A stretch of 64,000 nt of DNA from Vicingaceae bacterium. Lineage in GTDB: Bacteria > Bacteroidota > Bacteroidia > Flavobacteriales_E > Vicingaceae. Under the pieces are notes generated by a model that worked only from the letters and a program-made list of their open reading frames with translations, had not been told where the DNA came from and did no database searches. Both the position numbers and the translations under genes were made by a program. Shown in pieces: positions 46,306 to 56,414 of this stretch (position 1 is the first letter of the stretch; the number at the start of each line of letters is the position of its first letter). The DNA lies in the NCBI GenBank assembly GCA_018402765.1, contig JAGYIE010000001.1:930001-994000 (forward strand), read 5' to 3'.

Positions 46306-47430
46306 ATGAAGTTACTCAACTTATCTGTATCGACTAATAGAATTTTTGGACTTGATATACTTAGAGCAATATCAATTTTGATGGTCCTAGTCATTCATGG
46401 CAATTACTATATGCCTACTTGGTTTGCTCAAATTACAAAATACTTCACATACAGCCCAATAACTATTTTTTTTGTATTAAGTGGCTACCTTATTGGTCAT
46501 ATTTTAATAAAGCAACTCGATAAAAAAACGTTTACGTTTAACCAATTAATAAATTTTTGGAAAAATAGATGGTTTAGGACTCTTCCCGCCTACTTTTTAG
46601 TATTAATGATATTGAGTGTTTTTATTTTAACACCGACGAAAGCTACACAATTCTAAGTTTTTTCCAGTTTGCAACATTCACACAAAACCTGATTTGGGTG
46701 CAACCAGAATCGTTTTTGGAGAAGCGTGGAGCCTAAGTATAGAAGAATGGTTTTACTTTGTTACCCCCTTATCAATCTTTGTATCCATTAATGTATTGAA
46801 ACAAAAACCAACGAAAGCTCTTCTTATTTCGGCACTAGCAATAATAGTTATAATCCCTATATACAGATATTTAAAATTAGCTTCGATGGAAAACTACACT
46901 AGCGAATTGTTTGATAATTACTTTAGAAAACAGGTTTTTACAAGATTCGACAGCTTAATGTATGGTATCGTAGCAGCCTATTTAGCGACTTTCCACCTTT
47001 CAAATTGGAAAAAATTTATGAAAGTCAAATTTTGGATTGGGCTTTTTCTGCTTATCGCTTCCAAATATGTATACGAATTGGATTCTTTGCCACTTTATGT
47101 TAGCCCTACTTTTCAGTTTTGTACAGAATCGCTTGGTGTATTTTTAATGTTACCATTCTTAAGTTCGATAAAAAATGGAAAAGGCGTTTTTTACAAAGCA
47201 ATTACCTATATAAGCTTAACTTCTTATTCTGCATACTTAATTCATCGATCAATTGTCCAGTTCTTAATTATCAACCAGCTGCCTATCATTGATATGTTTG
47301 GCGTTAGCATTGGCCTCAAGTCAACAATTAGCTATTTTTATACTGGGTATTAACCATGGGTATTTCGATTATCATGTACAAGTATTTTGAAATACCTACA
47401 ACTCAACTAAGAGAAAAAGTCAAATGGTAG
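46306..47430 (+). pseudogene. Acyltransferase 3 family membrane protein, broken by three frameshifts
   Basis: An OafA/WcaH-like integral membrane O-acyltransferase that would acylate sugars. The first piece (46306-46656) has FGLDILRAISILMVLVIHGNY and FFVLSGYLIGHIL; the second (46694-47353) has FGEAWSLSIEEWFYFVTP and SYSAYLIHRSIVQF. Between them, frame 3 encodes SYTILSFFQFATFTQNLIW, and a third frame after 47340 encodes YWVLTMGISIIMYKYFEIP. Adding one T in each of the T5 runs at 46619-46623, 46713-46717 and 47335-47339 restores a 375-residue protein of normal family length ending at 47430. Decay is possible, but sequencing loss is more likely. Its end overlaps the convergent GT4 gene by 11 bases. 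Confidence 0.85.
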
Positions 47431-48586
47431 AAAACAATTGTTGTAAATTTTGGCTCATTTTATTGATAGAAAACTCCTGCTTTATCCTTGCATAGGCTTG
47501 TTGCGTCAATTGATCTCTTAACTCTTCAGACTGAGTCAGGCGAATCAAAGCAGCCTCCAGCCCTTCATTATCTTTCTCCTTAACCAATAGGCCCGTTTCT
47601 TCATGCACGACTACTTCCGGGATTCCTGCATGATAAGTAGAAACTACAGCCGTTCCTGCTGCCATAGCTTCTAATATTGAATTCGGAAACCCCTCAGAAT
47701 CGCCTGAAGGACTAACACGACTATTGAGTACAAAAATAGCCGCACTTTTTACATGAGCAATCAACTCGTGGTGACTAACAGCTCCATAAAATTGGACGTA
47801 ATCAGACAATCCTAGTTCACTTCTTAAATCTAAAGCAGCTTTCATGTCTTCTCCATCACCCACAATGTCTAGTTGCAATTGTATATGAGGAAGCTTGGTT
47901 CTAACGGCATTAAAAACGCGAATTAAATCCAACACACCCTTCTTTGCCGTCAATCGACCTGCATGAATAAGTTTAACAACCCCTTCAGTTCTTTTTTTAG
48001 GTAATATAGAAGAAATAAACTCAAGATCGACGCCATAATGGATCACATGAAACTTTGCTACATACTTAAAATGTGTTGCGGTCAATAAATCTTGTTTCAT
48101 TTTCTCCGCGCAAACTATTACGCTACTAGCATAATCAAAAAGCGGTAAAAGACTTTTGACATAAACAGGGTCCTGTAATAGCTGAGATGCATCATATCCA
48201 TGAAATGACACGACTAAATGCAAAGCATTTCGCTTTGCATAGGGCAAAATGGCCAAAGCATTGGGCCCAAAATGAGCATGTATAACTTGAGCGTCTTTAA
48301 GATTCTCCTCCAATTGACGCTCTGAAGCCAAAGGAAGCAAATAAGGCAACTTGAGCCATTTCCTTCGTATATAATGAATTAACCTATCCTTTGTGCCTTC
48401 TGGAACAGTCCCAATCATAAATTCACGAGTAGTTGCTTGAAGCGGAAATCTTTCTAGATTTTTAAAACGATGAGCCACCAAAACAGGAAAAAAAGACGCT
48501 AATGCGAAATATTGATTGTAAATGAACGTTTCAGAACCTTCAAAAAAGGATGTATTGTAAATGATTATGGAAGATTTTGCTTTCAT
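47420..48586 (-). CDS. Glycosyltransferase family 4 (WcaL-like)
   Basis: A 388-residue GT-B enzyme. HAHFGPNALAILPYAKRN and SFHGYDAS characterise the colanic-acid WcaL/AmsK-type group. The donor half has HAGRLTAKKGVLDLI, IVGDGEDM and SEGFPNSILEAMAAGTAVV. It is the last gene of the right polysaccharide unit on this strand and lies 2 bases after the methyltransferase gene. No frameshift affects it although it lies inside the frameshift-rich stretch. Confidence 0.92.
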   Translation of the reverse strand: MKAKSSIIIYNTSFFEGSETFIYNQYFALASFFPVLVAHRFKNLERFPLQATTREFMIGTVPEGTKDRLIHYIRRKWLKLPYLLPLASERQLEENLKDAQVIHAHFGPNALAILPYAKRNALHLVVSFHGYDASQLLQDPVYVKSLLPLFDYASSVIVCAEKMKQDLLTATHFKYVAKFHVIHYGVDLEFISSILPKKRTEGVVKLIHAGRLTAKKGVLDLIRVFNAVRTKLPHIQLQLDIVGDGEDMKAALDLRSELGLSDYVQFYGAVSHHELIAHVKSAAIFVLNSRVSPSGDSEGFPNSILEAMAAGTAVVSTYHAGIPEVVVHEETGLLVKEKDNEGLEAALIRLTQSEELRDQLTQQAYARIKQEFSINKMSQNLQQLFSTI

Positions 48587-48588
48587 GA

Positions 48589-49290
48589 CTATTTCTCTGC
48601 AAATCCATAAAAACCTGTATACATTGATCCTTCTGAATAATCGGTAGATGGTCGGTCTATATTGATTAGTTTCTTAATTATTGGCATTACTATTCTCCTT
48701 AAGAGTTTATCTTGTAGTCTATTTCCTCTATGCCTAGTAATCCATAAACCGAGCATAACAGCCAAACTTGCATCGTATCCTCCCAATGGTTTAATGGTTG
48801 ATTCTTTAAACCCTGCTTCTGTAAATAAACGGTTCAATGCAAAAGGCGTATATCTATGTTCATCATGCGGAACTTCATGCAATGACCATAGAAAAGGAAC
48901 GGTAAACAACATTTTACCCGTAGGCTTAAGCACCCTGCACACCTCGCTCAAAAAAATAGATGGATACGGACAGTGCTCCAATACTTCTGTTGCTAATACA
49001 GTGTCAAACGTATTGTCCTCAAATGGCATACTCACACCATCCCACTCAAAATCAGGCTTTATAGAAGAATTATATTCCAATGCTCCTGCTAAATCTAATC
49101 CTACATATTCGGTAACATTAAAATTGTTCAAAATGGTCGATTTGTAGGGCATTTCTCCACAGCCAGCATCCAAAAGCTTTCCGTTGAAATTTGGCCCCAA
49201 ATCGGTTAACGACTTACTAATGGATGTTCGAACATAAAATCGATCCAAAGTAGAAGAAGTAAACTGTATATCGGTAAAAAGATTTTTCAA
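48589..49290 (-). CDS. Class I SAM-dependent methyltransferase
   Basis: A 233-residue methyltransferase. SAM-binding LLDAGCGEMPYKSTI, YVGLDLAG, then DTVLATEVLEHCPYPSIFLSEV and RVLKPTGKMLFTVPFL are typical of the Methyltransf_11 family. Sugar or lipid O-methylation is likely by context. The open frame starts at TTG (49290). It lies 6 bases after the broken GT4 gene and 2 bases before the intact WcaL-like gene. Confidence 0.85.
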   Translation of the reverse strand: MKNLFTDIQFTSSTLDRFYVRTSISKSLTDLGPNFNGKLLDAGCGEMPYKSTILNNFNVTEYVGLDLAGALEYNSSIKPDFEWDGVSMPFEDNTFDTVLATEVLEHCPYPSIFLSEVCRVLKPTGKMLFTVPFLWSLHEVPHDEHRYTPFALNRLFTEAGFKESTIKPLGGYDASLAVMLGLWITRHRGNRLQDKLLRRIVMPIIKKLINIDRPSTDYSEGSMYTGFYGFAEK

Positions 49291-49296
49291 AATATC

Positions 49297-50585
49297 CTAG
49301 TTTTCGTGTTTAACCTTTAATTTGTCATGATAAAGAGCAGCATAGCTATTCACCATTTCATCCAAAGCATAAAGTTTTGCTCGTTCTGCATTAAACATGC
49401 TTTTAGTTTTCATCCAACTAGGCGAATTTAACTTCTCAAGAATTAATTGGGCCAATTGTTCAGCATTTCCTGTCATAACCAAACAATCAGGATCTCCAAT
49501 TATTTCTGCTATGGCTCCTGTATCGTATCCTAAAACTGGCACTCCCATGCTCATTGCAAAAGGGGTGACTTGACCAAAACTCTCTTGAAATACCGGTGCG
49601 ATAAATAATTCTAGCTTCTTATAAATACTAGGCAACTCTTCATAAGGCACATAGGAATAAAAATAAACTGTGCAGCTAAACCTGCTGTTTTTACTTTCTC
49701 TTCAAAAACCACTTTTAAATCACCATCACCGACAATGTGTACTACAATATCCTTGTCTTTTTGGGCTGCAATAACAAAAGGATCGATAGATGATTCCTTC
49801 AGTTTATGATCATCCAAACGATAAACCATTCCAATATTCTTGCGTATTGGAGCTAATTCACTTCTTTCAAAAAAGACAAATCTGATCCCGGGTAAATTAC
49901 CCTATTTGAAAAATGTATACCTCCATACCGCTGCATCACATAATTACTTACGAAGATATAGTCCACATCCAATCGCTTAAAATAGTAAGGAACTACTGGA
50001 AGGTTTACATTTTGGATAATTGGGATAGACCTCAACTCAAGCTCCTTAAAAAAGCATAATACCATTGCCAAGTACTATCCTCTTTACTCCACATGGTTCC
50101 CCAGTGTATATGAATTAGCTTAGGCTGCAAGGAATCAATCAATCGCTTCACCTGCGTCTGTGTTGGCTCATCACAATATTCTAAAACCTCTACTCCTATA
50201 TAGTTTTGAGGTATGGGATTATATCTAGTAACGACTGTGTGGTTATAATTCGATGGTAATCTTTCGATCAAATCGACTACAATCCGAGAAGCTCCTCCTG
50301 TTTTGAAATTATTAATGATATGCACTATGCGCTTTCCCGCTAAATTAGGAGTATCCTTCTTTTTTAACACATACGGTTTAAATTTTTCGGTCTGATAATT
50401 TACATCATACCGATGTAAAAACGGTAGGCATGCTTTGTCAATCGTTTAAATGGTCTAAGAACAAACACATTAACCAACCTCCTTAATACATCCTTCTTAT
50501 TAAATAATCGATCAACTTCTTCTTGAAGCAATTGATTTTCTATCCGTAAGTTATGAAGCTCCTTATCCTTTTCTTCCATTAACAT
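49297..50585 (-). pseudogene. Coiled-coil plus GT4 glycosyltransferase, broken by four frameshifts
   Basis: Five successive minus-strand frames form one 430-residue protein. An N-terminal coiled coil (EEKDKELHNLRIENQLLQEEV) begins at the ATG at 50585. The GT4 acceptor domain follows (RIVHIINNFKTGGASRIVVDL, IHIHWGTMW, FVSNYVMQRY), then the donor domain (IGMVYRLDDHKLKESS, IVGDGDLK, PVFQESFGQVTPFAMSMGVPV). Adding one base in the runs at 50417-50421 (A5), 50048-50053 (A6), 49869-49874 (A6) and 49669-49673 (A5) gives exactly 1293 bases in one frame. The coiled coil is usually absent from GT4 enzymes. It overlaps the upstream GT2 gene by 23 bases. Confidence 0.85.
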
Positions 50586-51507
50586 TAAACCATTTTAAAG
50601 CTCTGTAATACAAATAAAGCAAAAAGTACTTCAGCGCCAATACGCTTTTGCCATTATCTTTATAATGGGAGGAGATATACAATGCATTCCCAACAATAGA
50701 ATTTAACAAGATGTGATGGGTTTGAGGTGGTAACCCTTTTAACAGAATCCGCCTCGACTTAAACCCTACCAATAATTTTTGAAATGAGGTATGCGTACTC
50801 CAAACCCCTTTATCGTGTATTCGATAGGCAGCTAGCGGTTCATTCAGCATTTTTATATCTCCATTCAGACTAGCCAATAGTAACAATGGCCAATCGCCCA
50901 TGGGCATTTTTTTTAACCACTCAGGTAATGGATTCGGCAGTGCATCTCTTCGAATCATCACTGATGGAGTATTCAAATAGTTTCCCTTTAATAAATCTTT
51001 GTAGGTGGTCTCAGATGGTGTATCTTGATTGGAGATTTCTTTTAAGTTCCCCCTTTGATCAACGATGTGCACTGGTGAAAAACAAATGGAGAACCTCGGA
51101 TTTGCCTCCAAAAAATCTACCTGTTTTTGCAGTTTATAATGGTCAATCCAATAGTCATCGCCTTCACAAAAAGCGATATACTTCCCTGTTGCATGGCTTA
51201 AATTATTGAGAAAGTTATACCGGCCTGTTGGTTTACCATCGATGTAAATGACATTCTTCCGATCGTGAAGAAATAATTTAATTCGATCAGTAAATTTATT
51301 AGCATATTCAATGCAAATTTCACGTGTTGCATCTTTTGAATCATCCTCACCAAGAAGCAATTGGTAGGAATATGATGAATCTTGACTAACTAAACTCTCT
51401 AAACATTTACGAATATAATTCCCTTGATTAAATGTTTGTGCACAAATTGAAACTACTGGTATAATTTTAAATTCAACCGTTAACGTGTTATTATCCAAGG
51501 TAACCAC
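50563..51507 (-). CDS. Glycosyltransferase family 2
   Basis: A 314-residue GT-A enzyme. VVSICAQTFNQGNYIRKCLES, LLLGEDDSKDATREI and YIAFCEGDDYWIDHYKLQKQ (DxD region) are clear. The frame starts at GTG (51507); an alternative is a later codon. It ends inside the first codons of the downstream GT4 gene. Unlike its neighbours it shows no frameshift. Confidence 0.88.
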   Translation of the reverse strand: MVTLDNNTLTVEFKIIPVVSICAQTFNQGNYIRKCLESLVSQDSSYSYQLLLGEDDSKDATREICIEYANKFTDRIKLFLHDRKNVIYIDGKPTGRYNFLNNLSHATGKYIAFCEGDDYWIDHYKLQKQVDFLEANPRFSICFSPVHIVDQRGNLKEISNQDTPSETTYKDLLKGNYLNTPSVMIRRDALPNPLPEWLKKMPMGDWPLLLLASLNGDIKMLNEPLAAYRIHDKGVWSTHTSFQKLLVGFKSRRILLKGLPPQTHHILLNSIVGNALYISSHYKDNGKSVLALKYFLLYLYYRALKWFNVNGRKG

Positions 51508-51516
51508 TTTACTAAT

Positions 51517-52769
51517 CTAATTTTTTCCGAGTTTCTTAGCAAAAGGGATTTTTCCCAAACCCTTATATAATGCATCCGCTGTTTGCAGTGCATGTTTAAA
51601 ATCATTTAATTGTAACTTTATATCTTGAATATCCTTATTCAAAATATAATTCATATTTCTAACATCCTGATTGGTATATATTAAATCGCTTATCAAAGAT
51701 GTAACGTCTAAATTTGAATTCAACCCATTTTCAGCAAGAAATTTTACATAATTATTATATCTAACTTTATAGGTTTCATTAAATTTGGTAAAATCAGCTT
51801 CATCAAAAATCTGTTGAATACCTTTCTTCTTTGTTAGCTTATCATAATTAATACAGGGAATATTGAAAAAATCAGCAATTTCTCTAACTCTTAAATCTCT
51901 TGCAAACATAACAGCAGGGATTCCTTGTATTAAAGCGCATATACAACCATGAAGACGCGGACCAACAATAAAGTCTCTAGTACCAATATAATCAAACCAG
52001 CTTTGAAAACTTGAATGAAACAACCCATTCTTCTCTATTATTTTAAACGCTTCTTCATTATTTGGGTAAGACTCATATTCCTTTAGTTCACTTTTTAATA
52101 ATTTCTCATCTTTAGTAAGATTCTTGGTAAATATAGCTTCATCTAAAAAATCTTGGCCGATCAATGGAACATCCTTAATTAAATGAAAACCTTGTTGATC
52201 TGAGATTGTTCTGTGATAAACTAGAGCGGGCATTTCAATCGTATTAGGCTTATTAATACTTAAATTAGCATCTAAATTCCAATATAAAGTAGGACACCCT
52301 ATCGGCACTACATTACTGAATCCATTTTTGCTAATATAGCTGCTGTAAATGGTCCTCGCACACCTATAAACTTACTTCTCTCTGATACAATACTCAACAA
52401 TCTTTTAAATGAATGATGAATTTTTAAAAAGTTCTTAGTGTCTCCTGAGTAATCTTGAACACCTAATGAAAAGCAAAATGTTGGCATCTGCAATTTTTCA
52501 ACAAAATTTGTATAAACAGACACATCTCTCCAAGTTGTTACGTGAGTAGCAAATGCAACAATACATTGATCATATTTCTCTCGTAATTTCTCAACATCAT
52601 TAAATTGATTAACGGAAATAAAATCTCCATTAAATTGCTTTATTAAAGCCCTACTGATTAATGATGCACCGTGATTACTAGCATATTCCGTATTTTCACT
52701 TAACCATTCATCATAATCCTTTGGATAATTGTATTCAGGACCAAGACCAATTATCATTGTTTTTTTCAT
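51517..52769 (-). pseudogene. Polysaccharide pyruvyl transferase, broken by one frameshift
   Basis: Adds pyruvate ketals to surface sugars, giving negative charge. The N-terminal piece has MIIGLGPEYNYPKDYDEW, NHGASLISRAL and FCFSLGVQD. The C-terminal piece has GCPTLYWNLD, IGTRDFIVGPRLHGCICALIQGIPAVMFARDLR, a hallmark of the family. One added base in the T5 run at 52325-52329 joins them through ILAKNGFSNVVPIG, a 417-residue protein. The chosen ATG at 52769 (MKKTMIIG) lies 7 bases after the sulfotransferase stop. The last about 40 residues form a helical tail. Confidence 0.88.
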
Positions 52770-52776
52770 CTTCCTA

Positions 52777-53782
52777 TTAGTTTGATGCAAATTTAGATAA
52801 TTCATTACTTAATTTACTGGCGTCTAAGCAATCTAATCTTATTCTATTATTATTTTCAAATGGTTTTAACAAAGCATTATCTATACCTGATGTATCTACT
52901 TCAAAACCCAGTTCCTTGAATTTGTTTGCTATTAATCTTAATATGTTTGAAGGTGAATTACAAAACTCACTATATGCTACGGATAGCTTATTTTTCTCTG
53001 GAATCAATGCTAAACCTTCATCAACTGCCTTTCGGGTATATACGACTTGACCGGCAACCTGTTCTATCGGGCTTAGGGACTTCAAAAACTATATTCTTTA
53101 GGTTTGAAGGAATACCATTTATCCCTTGTACCAAAAAAATTTTTCCTCGCAAATAATAACGATTGAGCATTAAAGAACTCATCTCGTTTAATGTCAATAA
53201 AAATAAAATTCCTATTAATATTATATAAGTATGGGATATGCCAATTCAAAAGCATCCCTTTCATTACCAAAGGCTTATTTGTCAAATTTTCAAAGGCGCT
53301 AATTTGAGAAATAAATTTTTAGAATCGATCTTCTCCAATTCTCCTTCAGAAAGAATATTAATTTCCCCAAAGTTGAAAAATTCTCTCCAAAAATACCAAT
53401 ATTCGCTAGGGTTTAACGCGCCAATCGTTTTCCCTAAGTTTGAAGAGTATTCAATCTTAGTTGAGTCAAAACCTAATTGATTTAGAGGGTCATATTCAAG
53501 TAAAGATTGTTGTGCTAAAATTCCAATGTATGGATTCTTGTAAAACCTAGCAATTAGGTTAGAAGGATAAGAAAAACTCCTAAGGCTGCCAGCCATTGCA
53601 AAAAACAGTAGAACCAGCCCTAGGACAACCCATTAACAATACAATTGGCATTGTTGGTGTATCAAGCTTTCCTTTTATCTTAACATTAGCTATTAAATCA
53701 TTTAGCTCGTTCAAAGAACCCTCCAGGCTCTCATCTTTCTTAAAAAATTACTTCTTTGGTTATTATCATACATTTCAGACAT
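52777..53782 (-). pseudogene. Sulfotransferase family protein, broken by five frameshifts
   Basis: Six frames can be joined into one 336-residue PAPS-dependent sulfotransferase. Starting at the ATG at 53782 (MSEMYDNNQRSNF), the 5'-phosphosulfate loop reads GCPRAGSTVFLQWLA. It is followed by FSYPSNLIARFYKNPYIGI, KPLVMKGMLLNWHIPYL and the 3'-phosphate region (FARKNFFGTRDKWYSF). The repairs are single bases in the runs at 53742-53747 (A6), 53600-53605 (A6), 53572-53576 (A5), 53316-53320 (T5) and 53084-53088 (A5), which make 1011 bases in one frame. Much of the 5' third lies outside any long open frame. It would sulfate the polysaccharide or a lipid. Confidence 0.8.
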
Positions 53783-53823
53783 AGTAACTCAATTTAACAC
53801 AACTTAAATCTATTAGATTTTCA

Positions 53824-54776
53824 TCATTTTTTAATTAGAATAGATACCCTTTCCAAATCCTTCAAGTTATATCTATGGTCAATTGGTAATGGTAACATCT
53901 CTGTACTTAACTTACATTCGATTTCATACTCTTTACTATTATTTCGTTTGGTAGCTTCCATCCATAAACTTGGGATAAAAATATTATTCTCATGCAATTT
54001 AAACTTATCTATAGGCTTTTTAAGTAAGAGAGGATAACAAAAGCCATTCTCGATGTTATCATCAATTCTCAACTGATTAAATTCTTGAAATTGAGTTTTA
54101 AAATAATTGAAATTTTCATTCCTAATATGTCTAACTTGATCAAAGTTCACAAGTGACAATAGACGTTCTGAGATTAAGGACATGCCTTCTACATCAGAAC
54201 CTAAACTTTTTCATAATCTAGAAACTCTGAAAATGCTAATTCTTGGATTTTCAACAATCTGTGTAAATTATGATTTATTGTCACATCTACATTTCTCCTA
54301 ATTAAGCCAAAAGGAGATTGATGGACAGGCCCATACAAGAATGCTCCATCAGGAATTCCAAAATATTTTCTTGCAGAAGTAAAAGAAAAGTTATTAGTTT
54401 CATACCCCTTAAGAAAAAAGGAATGAGTGTTGTCTAAAATTAGCTTATTTGAGTACTCATTTAATAACTGCTGAATGTAATTTTGCTTTAAGCCAAAAAG
54501 TCACAATATATAATGTATTCTCCTTCAGTAAGTGAAGGTAAATTAATTATCTCAAAATTATAATCTATTTTGTAAAATTCATAACTAATATGATTTATCT
54601 CTAAAGGCTCATAAAGTGCGTTACAGCAATAAAAAGGCAAAAAACTTTTTAGGCTTAACAACTCTTAATATGTAATTTAGACAGGCTCTACCCGTTGATA
54701 ATTTAATTGCTTCATCATGAAAAATTGAACCACCTTGTGGTAACTCCAATTCAAAAAATCCTCCAATTGGTTTCAT
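53824..54776 (-). pseudogene. Divergent PLP aminotransferase-like protein, broken by four frameshifts
   Basis: A reconstructed 318-residue protein related to DegT/DnrJ/EryC1/StrS enzymes but short and divergent. It begins MKPIGGFFELELPQGGSIFHD at an ATG overlapping the upstream aminotransferase stop (ATGA). Family-like features are VFLPFYCCNALYEPL, DFFGLKQNY, LILDNTHSFF and SARKYFGIPDGAFL (candidate PLP lysine). Repairs are single bases at 54646-54650 (T5), 54639-54644 (A6), 54495-54499 (A5) and 54207-54211 (T5). The C-terminal piece 53824-54183 is open as given. It may pair with the preceding aminotransferase. Confidence 0.75.
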
Positions 54777-55705
54777 TTCTTTATCTCCGATAAACCTTCA
54801 ATTAATAATTTAACTAAACTTTCAATATTTTCATTTGTCATATCTTGATGGACTGGAAGATTAAGGATAGAGTTAGATAAGTCCAGCATCTCAGTATACT
54901 TTTTGGTATTTAAGCCGTCAATAAGCCTATAATACAATGCAATTAGATGTATATCTTTATAAGACATCCAGAAATACAACTTTTCTCTTAACCCTTCTTG
55001 AATATATATAGGATAATTATGCGGTATATCATTATTTCCTAGAGTTTTTAATCGCTTAATCCCTTTTACATCGCATAAAAGCCTATCCAAATACTTATAA
55101 TTTTGAATTCTCTTTTTGACAATTGCTTCCAAATCATACATTGCGATATTTGAAGCCAAGTTCGAGTTAAGCTGCACCTCTGAAGAATTTATTGGTGGTA
55201 ATATTTGATTATTTTGAACAACTAAGCCTCCACTTTTTAATGGATAATTTTTATGAAGAGAATAGAACACAAAATCTCCGTAAGTGCCTGCATCTGAAAA
55301 ATTATATAAATTGTAGTTATACAAGTGGGCACAATCCTCAACCACAAGCACTTCATGCTTTTTACATAAATCAACTATAGCTTTTAGATTTTCAATCCTA
55401 AAACCAAAATAATGAACTAGTAGCACTAGCTTATACTTTTCATTTAATAGTGTTGCTTCAAACAAATCTAAAGGAATTGATAAATCTCCGCTTAGAGTAT
55501 AAAATTCATACTCAAGACCTTCTTGTAAGATAGGATCGAAAATTCCAGATCCTTCTTTATCAGTAATTCCAATATAAGAAGGTAATAATATTTTATCATT
55601 TAAATTTAATTGTTTCAAAATAAGACGCCAACCTTCCCTTGCTGAATTCGTAAAAATAGCGTGCTTTCTATAATTAGACTTAATCTGCGCTGACTTGGTA
55701 ATCAT
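54773..55705 (-). CDS. DegT/DnrJ/EryC1/StrS-type aminotransferase (divergent)
   Basis: A 310-residue PLP-dependent enzyme that probably transaminates a keto-sugar. TNSAREGWRLILKQL, ILLPSYIGITDKEGSG, HYFGFRIENLKAI, LVVEDCAHLYNY and FVFYSLHKNYPLKSGGLVV (PLP lysine) follow the family order. The protein is shorter than the usual 370 residues. It is coupled by 4 bases to the next PLP-like gene and starts 2 bases after the WbqC stop. Confidence 0.83.
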   Translation of the reverse strand: MITKSAQIKSNYRKHAIFTNSAREGWRLILKQLNLNDKILLPSYIGITDKEGSGIFDPILQEGLEYEFYTLSGDLSIPLDLFEATLLNEKYKLVLLVHYFGFRIENLKAIVDLCKKHEVLVVEDCAHLYNYNLYNFSDAGTYGDFVFYSLHKNYPLKSGGLVVQNNQILPPINSSEVQLNSNLASNIAMYDLEAIVKKRIQNYKYLDRLLCDVKGIKRLKTLGNNDIPHNYPIYIQEGLREKLYFWMSYKDIHLIALYYRLIDGLNTKKYTEMLDLSNSILNLPVHQDMTNENIESLVKLLIEGLSEIKK

Positions 55706-55707
55706 TT

Positions 55708-56414
55708 TTACACATATTTAAAATTAGTCAACATTCTTTTTATTTGTTCTGCACTATTAAACATCATAACATCAATAATCGACATAAATGGTATAAACTC
55801 ATTACCTAATTGGGAATATTTTTCAACTTGAAAGTCAAGGAAATTGATTTCTATACCTTCTTTTGATACTTAGTAGTATCAAAGAATTGTAAACCATTTC
55901 TAGAATTTATATATGTGTCTGCATTCAGCGCTTTACAAATTTGCAATGCCCATTCATCTGCATGCTTTACCTCATCTATTTTAACTTTCATTTTTGACCA
56001 TATCTTTATGGGTGTTGTAATTCCGATATATTCACAAACTTTAGTTAAAGAATAATAATTCAATTCTGCAATACTATCTGTTTCAAAACTAAAAATATCC
56101 TTCAATAAATTAACTACCTCAAAATAGAAAGGTGCCCTTTTCTTATATGGAACCAATTGTGCAAGAATTTTATCTTGCCAATTCTCATCATTTCTAATAA
56201 ACACCTCATTTATAGGCGTCTCCCGTTTATGCTTTACTAAGGGTACTTTGATGTATAATGGCTCTCCTGATGGCTTTAAAATTTGATTTCTCTCTATCCA
56301 TCCATGTCGTATAAATTGAGGTGTATCAAACAATATAAACTCGTCGACACTATTTATCAGAGCAAAATATCCTATATAAGGAAAGAAATATGGTTGATTA
56401 ATTGCTAAGGTCAA
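55708..56414 (-). pseudogene. WbqC-family protein, broken by one frameshift near its end
   Basis: WbqC proteins occur in O-antigen loci beside aminotransferases and are thought to take part in acylation or amino-sugar synthesis; no reaction is firmly established. The open part (to 55851) has MTLAINQPYFFPYIGYFALI, IERNQILKPSGEPLYIKVPL and NSRNGLQFFDTTKYQK. One added base in the T4 run at 55861-55864 continues the frame through EGIEINFLDFQVEKYSQL and FIPFMSIIDVMMFNS to a stop at 55708, the family's normal C-terminus (235 residues). Its TTG start overlaps the upstream DegT gene stop by 4 bases. Confidence 0.85.

Noticed and set aside
46619-47339. Programmed frameshifting or phase variation in the acyltransferase
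   Set aside because: The runs are only five bases long, three shifts would be needed in one gene, and neighbouring genes show the same kind of break.
50400-50585. Stand-alone 61-residue coiled-coil protein
   Set aside because: One added base joins it in frame to the following GT4 domain, so it is the N-terminus of that gene.
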